DNA of 64,000 nt from a virus, in IMG/VR virus record IMGVR_UViG_3300042691_035156, positions 46,869 through 110,868 of that record. One strand, given 5' to 3'. Positions 53,058 to 61,598 of this stretch are shown piece after piece. Made by a program: the position numbers and the translations under genes. Position 1 is the stretch's first letter; each line of letters starts with the position of its first letter. The notes beneath the pieces were generated by a model that made no database searches, was not told the DNA's origin, and worked only from the letters and a program-made list of their open reading frames with translations.

Positions 53058-54662
53058 TTACATACCTCTTCCTGTTGCTACATTAAAGGAAATACTTCTT
53101 AAAGTCCTTACGGAAACTATTGAAATATTAAAATATAATTTTCCTTTTATTAGTCTGTCTGCGTAGGCGTCAAACGTATAATCCCTAACTACGTCCGCTA
53201 ACTTTAAGGATGAAAGTAGAGCGTCTACATTTCTGATGACTCTGTCATAAGAAAATTTACCTATTGCATTTCGTCCAAGTGATTGAACTTCAGCTATGAT
53301 CATTGCCACTAATCTAACATTTGAAGCGTCAGAGTAGTTTTCGCTTATTGACTGCGTCAGGTCTCCAGATATGCATATATCAAATGGAGTTCCTCTTCTT
53401 GATCTTTTTCCATCAAGTATATAATTAATTTTCTTTTCGTTAAGAATTCTCATTTGTGATGTTGTCAGACCGTTTCCGGATATGGACAGGACAACAGGTA
53501 TTCTCTTTCTTGCCAAGCCATAATCCACCCTGGTGGAAGCAAGGGTTCCAGCAAAAGCAGCGGATACGGAGCCAGCGTAAGATCTTTGAATTTGATCGTG
53601 ATCAAAAACTGCTTCTCCATATATTAATATAATATACTTACCAGAGTCTGCATTTATTAAACCGTCTGATGTAACGTCAGAAAATATTTCAAAGTCTTTT
53701 TCAGCTAAGTCTTGAATGTTTTGATTTGTTCCTTGAATGCTTCTCGACCCAATGATACCTAGCTGCACTTCTCCGGTTTGTCTTTGAACATTCTCGCAAT
53801 GATCAGAAAGTTGAGAAACAAAATTTACATCTCCAGTATCAATCATTGAAGTCTCAAGCGGAACAATAATATCTATAAATTCATATTCTTTCAAAATGCT
53901 GTAGCATATTTCTAACTTCATGTAATAAAGTTCATAAAAAGAATATTGATTACCAAATTCATTTGGCGTAGCTGAATCGTCAGCAAAAGTTTTTTGATTT
54001 CTTAAATTAACATCTTCTACATATTCGCTCATTGTTCCAGCTGACATCAAATAGATGTTTCTTGCGCCCGCTGCGTAAGCGTCAAAGAAACCCCTTAAAA
54101 GAGGAGATTGAAAATCTGCTCTAAGGGCATTGATTGCGTCTTGCACAGACAAAACTCTTTTAATTGAAAATGGCTCAAATGCATCCGTATGACCTATTAG
54201 TATTATGGTGTTGGTCTCTGATTGGGAAGTATTTTCGTATTGAGCGGTAACGTTAACTGCAATGTTTTTGTCTACAGGAGAATAAACTTCTGTATTTTGT
54301 TGAATCTGCTTAGGAACCTGAACGTAGTATTCTTTAAGATTTGGAGCGCCATCAATAACCGCTGATATCTGAACAGTATAAGGGCCTTCGTATATATTTG
54401 AAGGAATGGTCAGATTAAGGACAAAAGAACCTTCTGAAATTCTTTCTAAAGACACATTATCTGTAAACTCCTGTAAATAGACTGGAGTGGCGGCTTCAAT
54501 CAAATTTATTGCGTATTTATATGGACCCATGATAATAGGGCCTTGACCTCCATGACCTCTTCTGAGATAAATTATTATATCTTCTGAAGGATCCGAATAA
54601 GTAAAGCCCAGTTTATAAACAAATGGAATTTCTATATTTTCACCAGAATTTACCACTAACAT
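53058..54662 (-). CDS. Sheath-like protein with extra N-terminal domain (534 aa)
   Basis: The frame is open to 54701, but the start is better placed at ATG 54662 (MLVVNSGENI), 2 bases after the stop of the frameshifted upstream gene and with AGAGG upstream. The first 125 residues form an Ig-like beta domain (YTVQISAVIDG). The rest reads like a sheath protein: SIKRVLSVQDAINAL, RGFFDAYAAGARNIYLM, SVSAAFAGTLASTRVDYG, MRILNEKKINYILDG, and the C-terminal KGKLYFNISIVSVRTLRSI. A second, longer sheath-type gene beside the main sheath suggests a specialised ring at the neck or baseplate end. Confidence 0.78.
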   Translation of the reverse strand: MLVVNSGENIEIPFVYKLGFTYSDPSEDIIIYLRRGHGGQGPIIMGPYKYAINLIEAATPVYLQEFTDNVSLERISEGSFVLNLTIPSNIYEGPYTVQISAVIDGAPNLKEYYVQVPKQIQQNTEVYSPVDKNIAVNVTAQYENTSQSETNTIILIGHTDAFEPFSIKRVLSVQDAINALRADFQSPLLRGFFDAYAAGARNIYLMSAGTMSEYVEDVNLRNQKTFADDSATPNEFGNQYSFYELYYMKLEICYSILKEYEFIDIIVPLETSMIDTGDVNFVSQLSDHCENVQRQTGEVQLGIIGSRSIQGTNQNIQDLAEKDFEIFSDVTSDGLINADSGKYIILIYGEAVFDHDQIQRSYAGSVSAAFAGTLASTRVDYGLARKRIPVVLSISGNGLTTSQMRILNEKKINYILDGKRSRRGTPFDICISGDLTQSISENYSDASNVRLVAMIIAEVQSLGRNAIGKFSYDRVIRNVDALLSSLKLADVVRDYTFDAYADRLIKGKLYFNISIVSVRTLRSISFNVATGRGM

Positions 54663-54664
54663 AA

Positions 54665-55043
54665 TTAACTTGGAACCTCTTTTGTTGCACCGACTATCCA
54701 ATAAGCTATTATCCCATATCTTCCTCTTACTGCATAAGAATCGTCTATAACATAAATAATTGCATCCTCAAGAGAATTAAAAGATTCTTCATATATTCTG
54801 TCTCCGAGATTTTGGCCTTACTTCTTCTTCAAAATAATATAAAAGATCGGAATTAGAAAAAACTCCTTCTGGAACTTCTTCTTTTGCTGTCATTAATGCA
54901 CTTTTTCTCGGCATGTGAGACCTGGTTGTGTATCTTTCTAGAGTCTCTGAGTAAACAAAATCATCAGAAGTTCTTCTTTGAAGAAAAATATCATGACCCC
55001 ATTCTTTTAGAACTTTTTTAAACAGTGCTTTTTCTTTAATCAT
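54665..55043 (-). CDS. Small neck/connector protein (about 125 aa), read through one CGGA +1 site
   Basis: The gene starts at ATG 55043 (MIKEKALFKK), overlapping the upstream stop by 8 bases, and reads 79 codons to CGGA at 54803-54806. The original frame stops four codons later. The +1 frame gives DRIYEESFNSLEDAIIYV and ends at TAA 54665, two bases before the sheath-like ATG. Without the shift an unexplained gap of about 125 bases would separate the two genes. It is an alpha/beta protein in the neck region, with no family recognised. Confidence 0.75.
54803..54806 (-). other. CGGA +1 decoding site in the small neck gene
   Basis: The coding strand reads AAA TCT CGG A GA CAG AAT ATA TGA. CGG is codon 80 from ATG 55043. 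The +1 frame (GGA GAC AGA ATA TAT GAA) stays open for 46 codons to the stop that abuts the next gene. Confidence 0.83.
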
Positions 55044-56019
55044 ATCTCTTAATGTTTCTATCTGGCATTGGGTCTTGTGGATCAATATCGGTATTTGTCC
55101 CTGGTCTAAATAGGTCCCTTGAGCCATATGCAGTTGTGTCATTGATGTATATCAGGCCACCGATTTCTGGGTCAAGGGAACCTCCAGAAGGAATAATGCT
55201 TTTAATCGGCAAACCTTTGGGAAGGACGGACTTGAGGCCAACTTTCTTTGCGATGATTTCTTTTCTTAGTGCGGCGGCTACCTGGCACCAAGTTGTTGCA
55301 TTGGCTCTTGTTATGTTTGATCTTGGAGTATTTCTGTTTGTGACCTTAAAATCTGCTAATTCAAGACTTAACTCATCATCTCCACCAAATCCATATATTT
55401 TTGTTAGTCTACACAGAACAGATGCCTGAACGTACTCAAAAACAGTATATGGATTAGCATTTTGTTTTGATAATATGTCGACAGGATTTTCAGCGTCTTC
55501 TTCTATTAATGAAACTGGATCAAGGTTTGGATCCTTAATGCCAAATATGCTATTCACCTCATGAGAGAATCCATGAATAAGTTCACCTATTTCAAGTAAG
55601 GTAGCGTCTGGAAAGTATGATCTTATTGATTCCGGATCAATATATAGTGGCATTAAGCCAGGAGCAAATGCTATAATTTCTTCTGATCTTAGAGTAATGG
55701 TTGGTTTGTATTCCTCTGTTGGAGTACTAACATAAAGGGCTTGGCTAACTGTAATTGACCTTGTATCAGCAAGAGTTCCCAAAAATGTTACTCTGTATTC
55801 ACCAGCTAAAGTGGGTGTAAAATCATATCTGTACTCAGAAGATGTTATTGGAGTTGCATTTGTGGGAGTTGGTGGCACTGGATTATTGTTAGAGTCAAAA
55901 ATCGTGACAGTAACATAATCTGGAGACACGTCTGACTGCACTCCAGTAATAGGGTCTTTGTCAACAAATTTTACCCTAATTCTTACTGTGTCGTTTACTA
56001 ATACGTTGCTTTCTGTCAT
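55036..56019 (-). CDS. Neck/connector protein with N-terminal Ig-like domain (327 aa)
   Basis: This 327-residue protein starts at ATG 56019 with GTGGAG upstream. Residues 1-105 form an Ig-like beta sandwich (NDTVRIRVKFVDKDPITG, YRYDFTPTLAGEYRVTFLG). The remainder is helical (IDPESIRSYFPDATLLEIGE, VFEYVQASVLCRLTKIYG) and resembles connector or head-completion proteins in plan. Its position upstream of the sheath-like gene fits a neck protein. The family assignment is tentative. Confidence 0.65.
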   Translation of the reverse strand: MTESNVLVNDTVRIRVKFVDKDPITGVQSDVSPDYVTVTIFDSNNNPVPPTPTNATPITSSEYRYDFTPTLAGEYRVTFLGTLADTRSITVSQALYVSTPTEEYKPTITLRSEEIIAFAPGLMPLYIDPESIRSYFPDATLLEIGELIHGFSHEVNSIFGIKDPNLDPVSLIEEDAENPVDILSKQNANPYTVFEYVQASVLCRLTKIYGFGGDDELSLELADFKVTNRNTPRSNITRANATTWCQVAAALRKEIIAKKVGLKSVLPKGLPIKSIIPSGGSLDPEIGGLIYINDTTAYGSRDLFRPGTNTDIDPQDPMPDRNIKRYD

Positions 56020-56076
56020 TTTAACTCCACTTTTTGTGCGCCTACCTTGTGATAGTAGTGTTAAATTTAGCTTTTC

Positions 56077-56448
56077 TTAAGCGGAAAGGCCCTCAATAAC
56101 TATTTCTCCTGATGGGGTTGAATAAACCTGCCCCACGCTAGATTGGCCCAAAACTTCAGCAGAAAGAGTGGTTGAATTTTCTGAATAGGGATAAAAAGTT
56201 ATTGAATTAGACTCAGCTATAGCAAAGGCTATTTCGTCCTCAGTCGTAATGGTTATTACGCCAGAGGGAGTAATATCATACTGTATTGTTGCTATTGTTG
56301 TTAAATTTGAATAATCAGTTATTGCAGAAATTGCTATAACTATATTATTTAAAATTAATTTCTCGGTAAGAGATGGGGCATTAATTATTAGGGTTCCATT
56401 ATAGGAAACCTGGGGCTCATTGTATAATATTGCCTCGTTATAGAGCAT
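56077..56448 (-). CDS. Small beta-rich virion protein (123 aa)
   Basis: This 123-residue protein is Ile/Thr/Ser-rich with regular beta strands (GTLIINAPSLTEKLILNNI, GVITITTEDEIAFAI). It has no charge clusters and no enzyme motif. It could be a decoration or neck protein. It has its own short upstream gap holding a TATAAT-like hexamer. Function unknown. Confidence 0.62.
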   Translation of the reverse strand: MLYNEAILYNEPQVSYNGTLIINAPSLTEKLILNNIVIAISAITDYSNLTTIATIQYDITPSGVITITTEDEIAFAIAESNSITFYPYSENSTTLSAEVLGQSSVGQVYSTPSGEIVIEGLSA

Positions 56449-56472
56449 AGTAAAACAAACCTTTACTTTTTT

Positions 56473-56478
56473 ATTATA
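56473..56478 (-). promoter_or_regulatory. Possible -10 element (TATAAT) upstream of the 123-aa gene
   Basis: The coding strand reads ACTATAATAAAA about 30 bases before ATG 56448, within a 51-base gap after the glycosyltransferase. No good -35 hexamer is visible, so a promoter here is only possible. Confidence 0.25.
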
Positions 56479-56499
56479 GTAATGGTCTATTGTTTAAAA

Positions 56500-57570
56500 T
56501 CATTTCAGTTGATACCAACCATCTTCCCAGAGGGTGTGTAATCTATTAAAATAAATCTGATATTTTTCTGCTATTGATTCAAGGCTGTAGTTATCAACCG
56601 AGTGCTGTCTTATTAAGAATCTGTCAAGATCTTTGACTTTTTCTGTGGCATCAACAAACTCTTGTAGCGATCTGCAGCGGAAGCCAGTTTTGCCGTCTAT
56701 TACGGTTTCGGTAAAGGCGCCCCAGTCTGTGGTTATTACAGGGGTTCCACAGGCCATCGCTTCTGGTGCCACTGTTCCAAAAGGCTCTATGTAAGTAGTG
56801 GGAGCAAATGTTGCTATTGCGCCACCCATTAATTTTGCTCTTTCCTCTGAGCCAACAACACCCACATATTCTCCATATTCTGGAGGAACTCCTTGGCCAG
56901 CTATCAAAAGTCTTTTACCCAAAAGCTTACAGGCTTCAACGGCTATTTGATAGCCTTTTCTTTCTATTAATCTTCCGACAAAAAGATAATAGTCATCTGG
57001 AGTTTCTCTAAATGGAAACTCTTCTATATCAATATAGCCTGGCACTACTGCGTCAAAAAAGTTTCCATCTATTGAATTTGGATTACTGTTTGCTGATCCA
57101 TAAACAGTATGCATCCATGCGTATGACTCAAAAACTCTGTACTTTGCAAAGGTACCGCCATAGCCAATTCCAAACTCAACAGTCATCTCGTCTGGAAATG
57201 CATCAGCAACTTCTTTGTGGGCGTAACCACCTATAACACAGATAAAGTCTTTGTGGCTTAATCTTTCTCTTATACCAGAAATAATGTTTGCATTAAACTT
57301 GCGCCAATGTGGCAAATTATAATCAAAGGAAGCCATAACATAATGATTCTGACCAACAACTTCAAGTCTTTCTTCTTCGGTTATACAAGGTATGTGCTCG
57401 TCTGCTGGAGATTCACTTTCTGGTCCACCATATGTGTAAACAACATGACCAAGACGCTTCATCATTATTGCAAATTTACGCACTTTTTCAGTAAAAGCGC
57501 AGGCGGTAAAATCACGAGTTATACTCGTATGAGGAAGTCCAACAACATGAAAAGTAAATTTTTGTGTCAT
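56500..57570 (-). CDS. GT4-type glycosyltransferase (356 aa)
   Basis: This GT-B-fold glycosyltransferase of the GT4 type has VGRLIERKGYQIAVEACKLLG, IAGQGVPPEYGEYVGVVG and the C-terminal EX7E nucleotide-sugar motif EPFGTVAPE followed by AMACGTPVI. The start is placed at ATG 57570, whose ATGA overlaps the dioxygenase stop, rather than at the TTG two codons earlier. In a virion-gene block next to fibre genes it may glycosylate fibre or capsid proteins. DNA or host-surface modification is an alternative. Confidence 0.88.
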   Translation of the reverse strand: MTQKFTFHVVGLPHTSITRDFTACAFTEKVRKFAIMMKRLGHVVYTYGGPESESPADEHIPCITEEERLEVVGQNHYVMASFDYNLPHWRKFNANIISGIRERLSHKDFICVIGGYAHKEVADAFPDEMTVEFGIGYGGTFAKYRVFESYAWMHTVYGSANSNPNSIDGNFFDAVVPGYIDIEEFPFRETPDDYYLFVGRLIERKGYQIAVEACKLLGKRLLIAGQGVPPEYGEYVGVVGSEERAKLMGGAIATFAPTTYIEPFGTVAPEAMACGTPVITTDWGAFTETVIDGKTGFRCRSLQEFVDATEKVKDLDRFLIRQHSVDNYSLESIAEKYQIYFNRLHTLWEDGWYQLK

Positions 57571-58208
57571 GACCAAATAATAAAAGAACTAATTATGAGC
57601 TTATGGTTTGATATGGGCATCATGGCTTGATGAGGGTGAGTCCAACTTGTGGGAAAAATGGCGACGCTTCCTTTAACTGGTTTGACAGAAACGTTTTGGT
57701 ATCTAAAGTATGTTTCTCCACCTTCTTCTACTGTGTTGAGGTAAACAACAAATGCTAGCAGTCTCTTGTCTACTCCGGATGTCCAGTTTTCTCCATCTAT
57801 ATGCTCTTTGTAGAAGCCCTCATTGGCCTCATACATTTGCCATAGATATCCTGTATCAACTAAATTGGGCGCATTTTTAAGCCAATCAAAATGTTCAATA
57901 TATGCTTCGCTGATAACCTTAAGGCTTTTGTATACTCGCTCGTCAAGCTCCAAATACTTATCTCGCAAAGGGCCCAATGGAATGTCGCTAGTTGATTTAA
58001 TGTCAAAAGTGTTTTTTATGTCAACGTGTTGACCGCCAACTGTTATGCCTTTTGATGCGAGTTCTCGATTTGTAAAGTAAAAATCATAAATTTCATCACA
58101 GAGCTTTTCACTTAGAGCGTTTGTGTACAAAAAAATAGACTCAGCTACTTTTATTTGTTCGATTTCTCCGCCATCTATGTTTATGAGCTTTTTATCTAGA
58201 TCAATCAT
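57567..58208 (-). CDS. Prolyl-4-hydroxylase-like 2OG-Fe(II) dioxygenase (213 aa)
   Basis: This 213-residue 2-oxoglutarate/Fe(II) oxygenase has the HxD...H facial triad: H136-x-D138 in EHIDGENW and H191 or H193 in WTHPHQAM, with K203 as the likely 2-oxoglutarate anchor. The segment VVYLNTVEEGGETYF is characteristic of the P4H family. The gene overlaps the glycosyltransferase by 4 bases and lies two genes from the collar fibres and six from the collagen-like fibre. Proline-rich Gly-X-Y or xTP motifs in the neighbouring structural proteins are attractive but unproven substrates. Confidence 0.88.
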   Translation of the reverse strand: MIDLDKKLINIDGGEIEQIKVAESIFLYTNALSEKLCDEIYDFYFTNRELASKGITVGGQHVDIKNTFDIKSTSDIPLGPLRDKYLELDERVYKSLKVISEAYIEHFDWLKNAPNLVDTGYLWQMYEANEGFYKEHIDGENWTSGVDKRLLAFVVYLNTVEEGGETYFRYQNVSVKPVKGSVAIFPTSWTHPHQAMMPISNHKLIISSFIIWS

Positions 58209-58249
58209 GCGACAATAATATCATCTGCGTGCAGCTTTTGCAAAAAATC

Positions 58250-59032
58250 TCAGCTAGAACCATAAAGCCAAAGTCTTGGCTTGCCTAATATTAGGTGTAA
58301 ACACCAATTTTCAAATTCTTTAGTCATATCTGGTATCAAAGAAGCGTCGGCCCTATCTCTTGGCTCAGAATCTCCAGAAATGAACTTAGCGATTCTCATT
58401 GGCGGAAGTTCATTCCATAACCAGTCTCTTACCGATTCTGGCATTTCTAGATCAGCGAGCATATTTTTTGCTACCACAGCTATTTCTTCTCTGTTTCCGA
58501 GTTCATTATGTGCCCATTCCCATTCAAGCATCAATCGGAAAACTTCTTGAAGCGTTCGTGCACAGTTCTGTGGATCTTCAAAAGCCTGTTTTTCAAGCTC
58601 TGGATCATCTATTTCAATGTATGTGATGAATCCATATTGGCTGTGTATCGGCATTCTTAGTATTTTTGAGTTGTTTAGAGACGCCACATGACTGTTTGTT
58701 GTTCCAAATGGTTGACTTTTTGAACCACATGCAAGACAAACTTCATTTTCATAATCCCATTCGTGAAAGTCAACTGGCATTGGCGTGCTTCGTGGAGAGT
58801 TCCCGTCGCACCTAGCCTTTATGCCATTTTCTTTTCCGTCTGGCCACTGTTCTTCGTAAAATCTTTTGTCGTAAACAGCTTTAATAAAGGCAAAGAATCC
58901 CACATTGTCTGTACGACCAATTTTTTTTGCCAAATAACCAACGCCCATCGGATGCATGGGTTGTTTACTAAATGGGTCAAATGTCTGATCGCTATGAGCG
59001 AATAGCTCTTCATCGTGACTATGTTCTTCCAC
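58250..59032 (-). CDS. Unknown protein with possible zinc-binding motif (260 aa)
   Basis: This 260-residue protein begins MEEHSHDEELFAHSD (several His/Asp) and carries CLACGSK near residue 98 and an isolated Cys at ARCDG near residue 74, which together may bind a metal. The C-terminal half is helical and Trp-rich (EVFRLMLEWEWAHNELG, VRDWLWNELPPMRIAKF). It sits between the collar fibres and the dioxygenase. I do not recognise the family. It may act in fibre assembly or be an accessory protein. Confidence 0.65.
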   Translation of the reverse strand: MEEHSHDEELFAHSDQTFDPFSKQPMHPMGVGYLAKKIGRTDNVGFFAFIKAVYDKRFYEEQWPDGKENGIKARCDGNSPRSTPMPVDFHEWDYENEVCLACGSKSQPFGTTNSHVASLNNSKILRMPIHSQYGFITYIEIDDPELEKQAFEDPQNCARTLQEVFRLMLEWEWAHNELGNREEIAVVAKNMLADLEMPESVRDWLWNELPPMRIAKFISGDSEPRDRADASLIPDMTKEFENWCLHLILGKPRLWLYGSS

Positions 59033-59041
59033 TTTTTTCTC

Positions 59042-59854
59042 CTAATGCTTAATTATAAAATAAATTCTTTGCGTATTAATTGTATGAGAATGCGAAACGG
59101 TAGCGCTATTACTGGTTAGCCCATCTCCATTCCAAGAAGAATGTTGATGACTTGTAGTAGTACTGTCAAGCGAGTGCTCATGTATGGTCGTATTGTTTGC
59201 AAGCGTATGCACGTGTGCTCCCATGTTTGCGTTTACTCCGCTAATTCCGTTGTGGGTTGAATGAGCGCTGCTTCCGGTTGTTCCGCTTGACGTTGGGTTT
59301 CCGTATGCATAGTTGTGGCGATGATTACTGGTTACTCCATCGCTGCCGTGAGAATGAGAATTATTTGCCGTATTTAAACTGTGCGAATGATTATTCATCG
59401 CTGATGTAGCGTGAAAATGGGACTGGACGTCGCTCTGATCATCAGAAGTAAACTCTCCAGAAACAGTATGATTGTGACTATGACTTGCGTTGGCAGCTGA
59501 AATTGTTGTAGTGCCTCTGGTGCCGCCACCGGCTATGCCCACTGGAACATTTAATTGCATATTCGGAACATTAAATGTTGAGAATCCATCACCAGAACCA
59601 AACGATGTAGAGATCTGATTGAACAATCTTGCGTATGTTGTTCTTGATTCCGCTTGCCCTCCGCACAGCAGCCAACCGCTTGGTGGTGTAGTTGTCCCGG
59701 CCCACGCTTCAATAGTTCCAACTGGAACAATGTCTGATGGAACAAAAGATGTTCCATCATAAGCCAGAGATTGACCATCCAAAACTCCACTGACATCAAG
59801 GCCAATATTGTTTAGATTTAAATTTGATGATGTAGAAAAAAGTTCTTCAGCCAT
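59042..59854 (-). CDS. Tail-collar fibre with HxH needle, paralogue 3 (270 aa)
   Basis: This 270-residue protein has a phage tail collar domain at residues 35-110 (VPVGTIEAWAGTTTPPSGWL, then CGGQ and STFNVPNM), as in short tail fibres and microcystin-dependent protein relatives. The C-terminal part carries about ten HxH pairs spaced 8-20 residues apart (SHSHNHT, SHFHA, NHSHS, NHRHN) and ends IYFIIKH. In T4 gp37 the same motif binds iron in a trimeric receptor-binding needle, so a metal-stabilised host-recognition tip is likely. Confidence 0.87.
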   Translation of the reverse strand: MAEELFSTSSNLNLNNIGLDVSGVLDGQSLAYDGTSFVPSDIVPVGTIEAWAGTTTPPSGWLLCGGQAESRTTYARLFNQISTSFGSGDGFSTFNVPNMQLNVPVGIAGGGTRGTTTISAANASHSHNHTVSGEFTSDDQSDVQSHFHATSAMNNHSHSLNTANNSHSHGSDGVTSNHRHNYAYGNPTSSGTTGSSAHSTHNGISGVNANMGAHVHTLANNTTIHEHSLDSTTTSHQHSSWNGDGLTSNSATVSHSHTINTQRIYFIIKH

Positions 59855-59857
59855 AAT

Positions 59858-60742
59858 CTACCTATACTTAATAATAAAATATACAGCAGTTGCATTGACC
59901 GTGTGAGTATGCGATGTGCCGTCACTAGATGTGTTTGTCGTTAGAGCGTGAGTGTGAGAAGAGCCAGCATTGAATGCTTGGTTTCCAAATGTGTGACTAT
60001 GTGAGGATGAGTTAATACCGTGAATGTGATTTCCAACGGTATTTCCTGTGTTGTGGCCATGGTTTGTTGTTGGATTACCGCTTGCCACTCCTGTTGTGTT
60101 TCCACTCAATAAATAAGAATGAGTATGATTAGCGTTCGCATTTCCCCAGTTATGAGAATGAGAAGCGTTTGTTGTTATGTCTGTATTTGCGAAAGTGTGT
60201 GAATGAGCAACGTCGTCACCAGAACTGTTAACGTGAGAGTGAGATGTGTTTGCAGAATTTCCAGTTGTTGATGTATAAGTAAATGTTGACACTTGATGCG
60301 TATGGCTTATTGAATCATTGTCACCAATAGATATTGAGTTTACATTATTTAGCTGATTTGACTCAAGTGCAGCTTGATCAACGCCCGAAGGAGCACGATA
60401 AGTGTCTCCAGTAGTCAAATTAAATTTTGGAAGACTAAATGACAAGCCCGAACCACCAAACCTATATCCAATTACCGAATGTAGCTTTGGATAGTCAGAA
60501 ACATTAACGCTTTGCCCTGCACAAATCAGATAGTCTTGTGGGGGCGTTGCTGAGGCGGTGCCGCTTGCCCACATTCGAATAACGCCAACTGGAATATTAT
60601 CAATGCTTGTTACAAATTTTCCAGAAGAGTAAACAAGTCCACCAGTTAAATACTGATCACCAGCAACAAAAGCTGCAGATGTGTCGATTTCTATTCCTTC
60701 TGTGGAGATATTTGATGATATAGAAAAGTTTTCAGTAGCCAT
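59858..60742 (-). CDS. Tail-collar fibre with HxH needle, paralogue 2 (294 aa)
   Basis: This 294-residue paralogue has the same plan: an N-terminal leader (SSGKFVTS), a tail collar domain (IPVGVIRMWASG, DYLICAGQSVNVSDYPKL, FSLPKFNL), about ten HxH motifs (ISHTH, SHSHV, AHSHT, NHIHG) and the C-terminal strand VYFIIKYR. Sequence between the His pairs differs strongly from the sister genes, as expected for receptor-binding tips under diversifying selection. It lies between the other two with gaps of 3 and 1 bases. Confidence 0.87.
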   Translation of the reverse strand: MATENFSISSNISTEGIEIDTSAAFVAGDQYLTGGLVYSSGKFVTSIDNIPVGVIRMWASGTASATPPQDYLICAGQSVNVSDYPKLHSVIGYRFGGSGLSFSLPKFNLTTGDTYRAPSGVDQAALESNQLNNVNSISIGDNDSISHTHQVSTFTYTSTTGNSANTSHSHVNSSGDDVAHSHTFANTDITTNASHSHNWGNANANHTHSYLLSGNTTGVASGNPTTNHGHNTGNTVGNHIHGINSSSHSHTFGNQAFNAGSSHTHALTTNTSSDGTSHTHTVNATAVYFIIKYR

Positions 60743-60743
60743 A

Positions 60744-61589
60744 TTATGAAGCCTTTATAATAAAGAAAAGTCCAACTGCTGATATTCCAGTGGAATGACC
60801 ATGATTACTAGAACTTTGATTTGCTCCGTAGGCAGAGATGTTTATTGCGTGAGTGTGTGCTGATATGTTTGAACCAGTGGTTAATCCGTGGTTATGATTT
60901 GCACCTTGAACGTTAGAGCTGTTGTGTCCATGGTTTGCGTTTGCGTTTTCGGAAGTGTGTGTATGGTTATCGGCTGATAAACCGGTTGTTGTTGACAGGT
61001 TGGGAAATGCAACTGTTCTAGTGCTATGTGTGTGGCTACCCACATTAAAGTCTGTAGCCCCATGAGAATGGTCGCCTTTTCCGTCTCCAACAGTGTGCGA
61101 ATGACTTCCGCCAGCACTTGAGGTGTGTGAGTGATTAAGGGTTGAACTTGCTGAATTATGGCTAGTTGAATGAGAGTGAGTTGTTGCTGCTCCGGCCGAA
61201 GAAGATATTGCTCCAGACCACCCAGAGCTGGTGTCTCCAGATGATTGTGTGTGGGCTACTACTGTTTTTGAAACAAAGTTGGGCAGGTAATAGGTGGTGC
61301 CAGCACTTGTCCCATACATGTTTCCGACTACTGTAGCTAGTGCTGGATATGTATCGCTGGAAAATGTTGTGCCGTCGCAGAGCAGCCAACCAGCCGGTAA
61401 GCCCGAGTAACCCGGTGCTGCACCAATGTTCCCTGCATACATAATTATTGTGCCAACTGGGGTTTCTGTACGGGGAGTTATTGAAGTCCCATCTCTCCAA
61501 AGAGATTGTCCAGCGGTTGCGCCAGAAAGATCAATTGTTACACCGTCTACCTTAACGGCATTTTGTACTTTAAAACTTTCACGTGCCAT
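60744..61589 (-). CDS. Tail-collar fibre with HxH needle, paralogue 1 (281 aa)
   Basis: This 281-residue member has the tail collar core PVGTIIMYAG, LPAGWLLCDGTTFSSDTYP and YYLPNF near residues 40-110, then about ten HxH pairs (THSHS, NHSHT, DHSHG, NHTHT, NHNHG) and the end LFFIIKAS. It directly follows the collagen-like fibre gene, so the fibre shaft and tips are encoded together. Confidence 0.87.
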   Translation of the reverse strand: MARESFKVQNAVKVDGVTIDLSGATAGQSLWRDGTSITPRTETPVGTIIMYAGNIGAAPGYSGLPAGWLLCDGTTFSSDTYPALATVVGNMYGTSAGTTYYLPNFVSKTVVAHTQSSGDTSSGWSGAISSSAGAATTHSHSTSHNSASSTLNHSHTSSAGGSHSHTVGDGKGDHSHGATDFNVGSHTHSTRTVAFPNLSTTTGLSADNHTHTSENANANHGHNSSNVQGANHNHGLTTGSNISAHTHAINISAYGANQSSSNHGHSTGISAVGLFFIIKAS

Positions 61590-61598
61590 ATTATATAA

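Noticed and set aside
8433-55043. The six frame breaks as sequencing or assembly errors
   Set aside because: Random indels would not all be +1, all fall at an in-frame CGG followed by A, and leave no other in-frame CGG. Some sites could be repaired by trimming a nearby homopolymer, but the shared tetranucleotide is the better explanation. Raw reads should still be checked.
57571-57576. TTG start for the glycosyltransferase two codons upstream
   Set aside because: The ATG at 57570 overlaps the preceding stop as ATGA, a usual coupled start, and the family does not need the extra residues.
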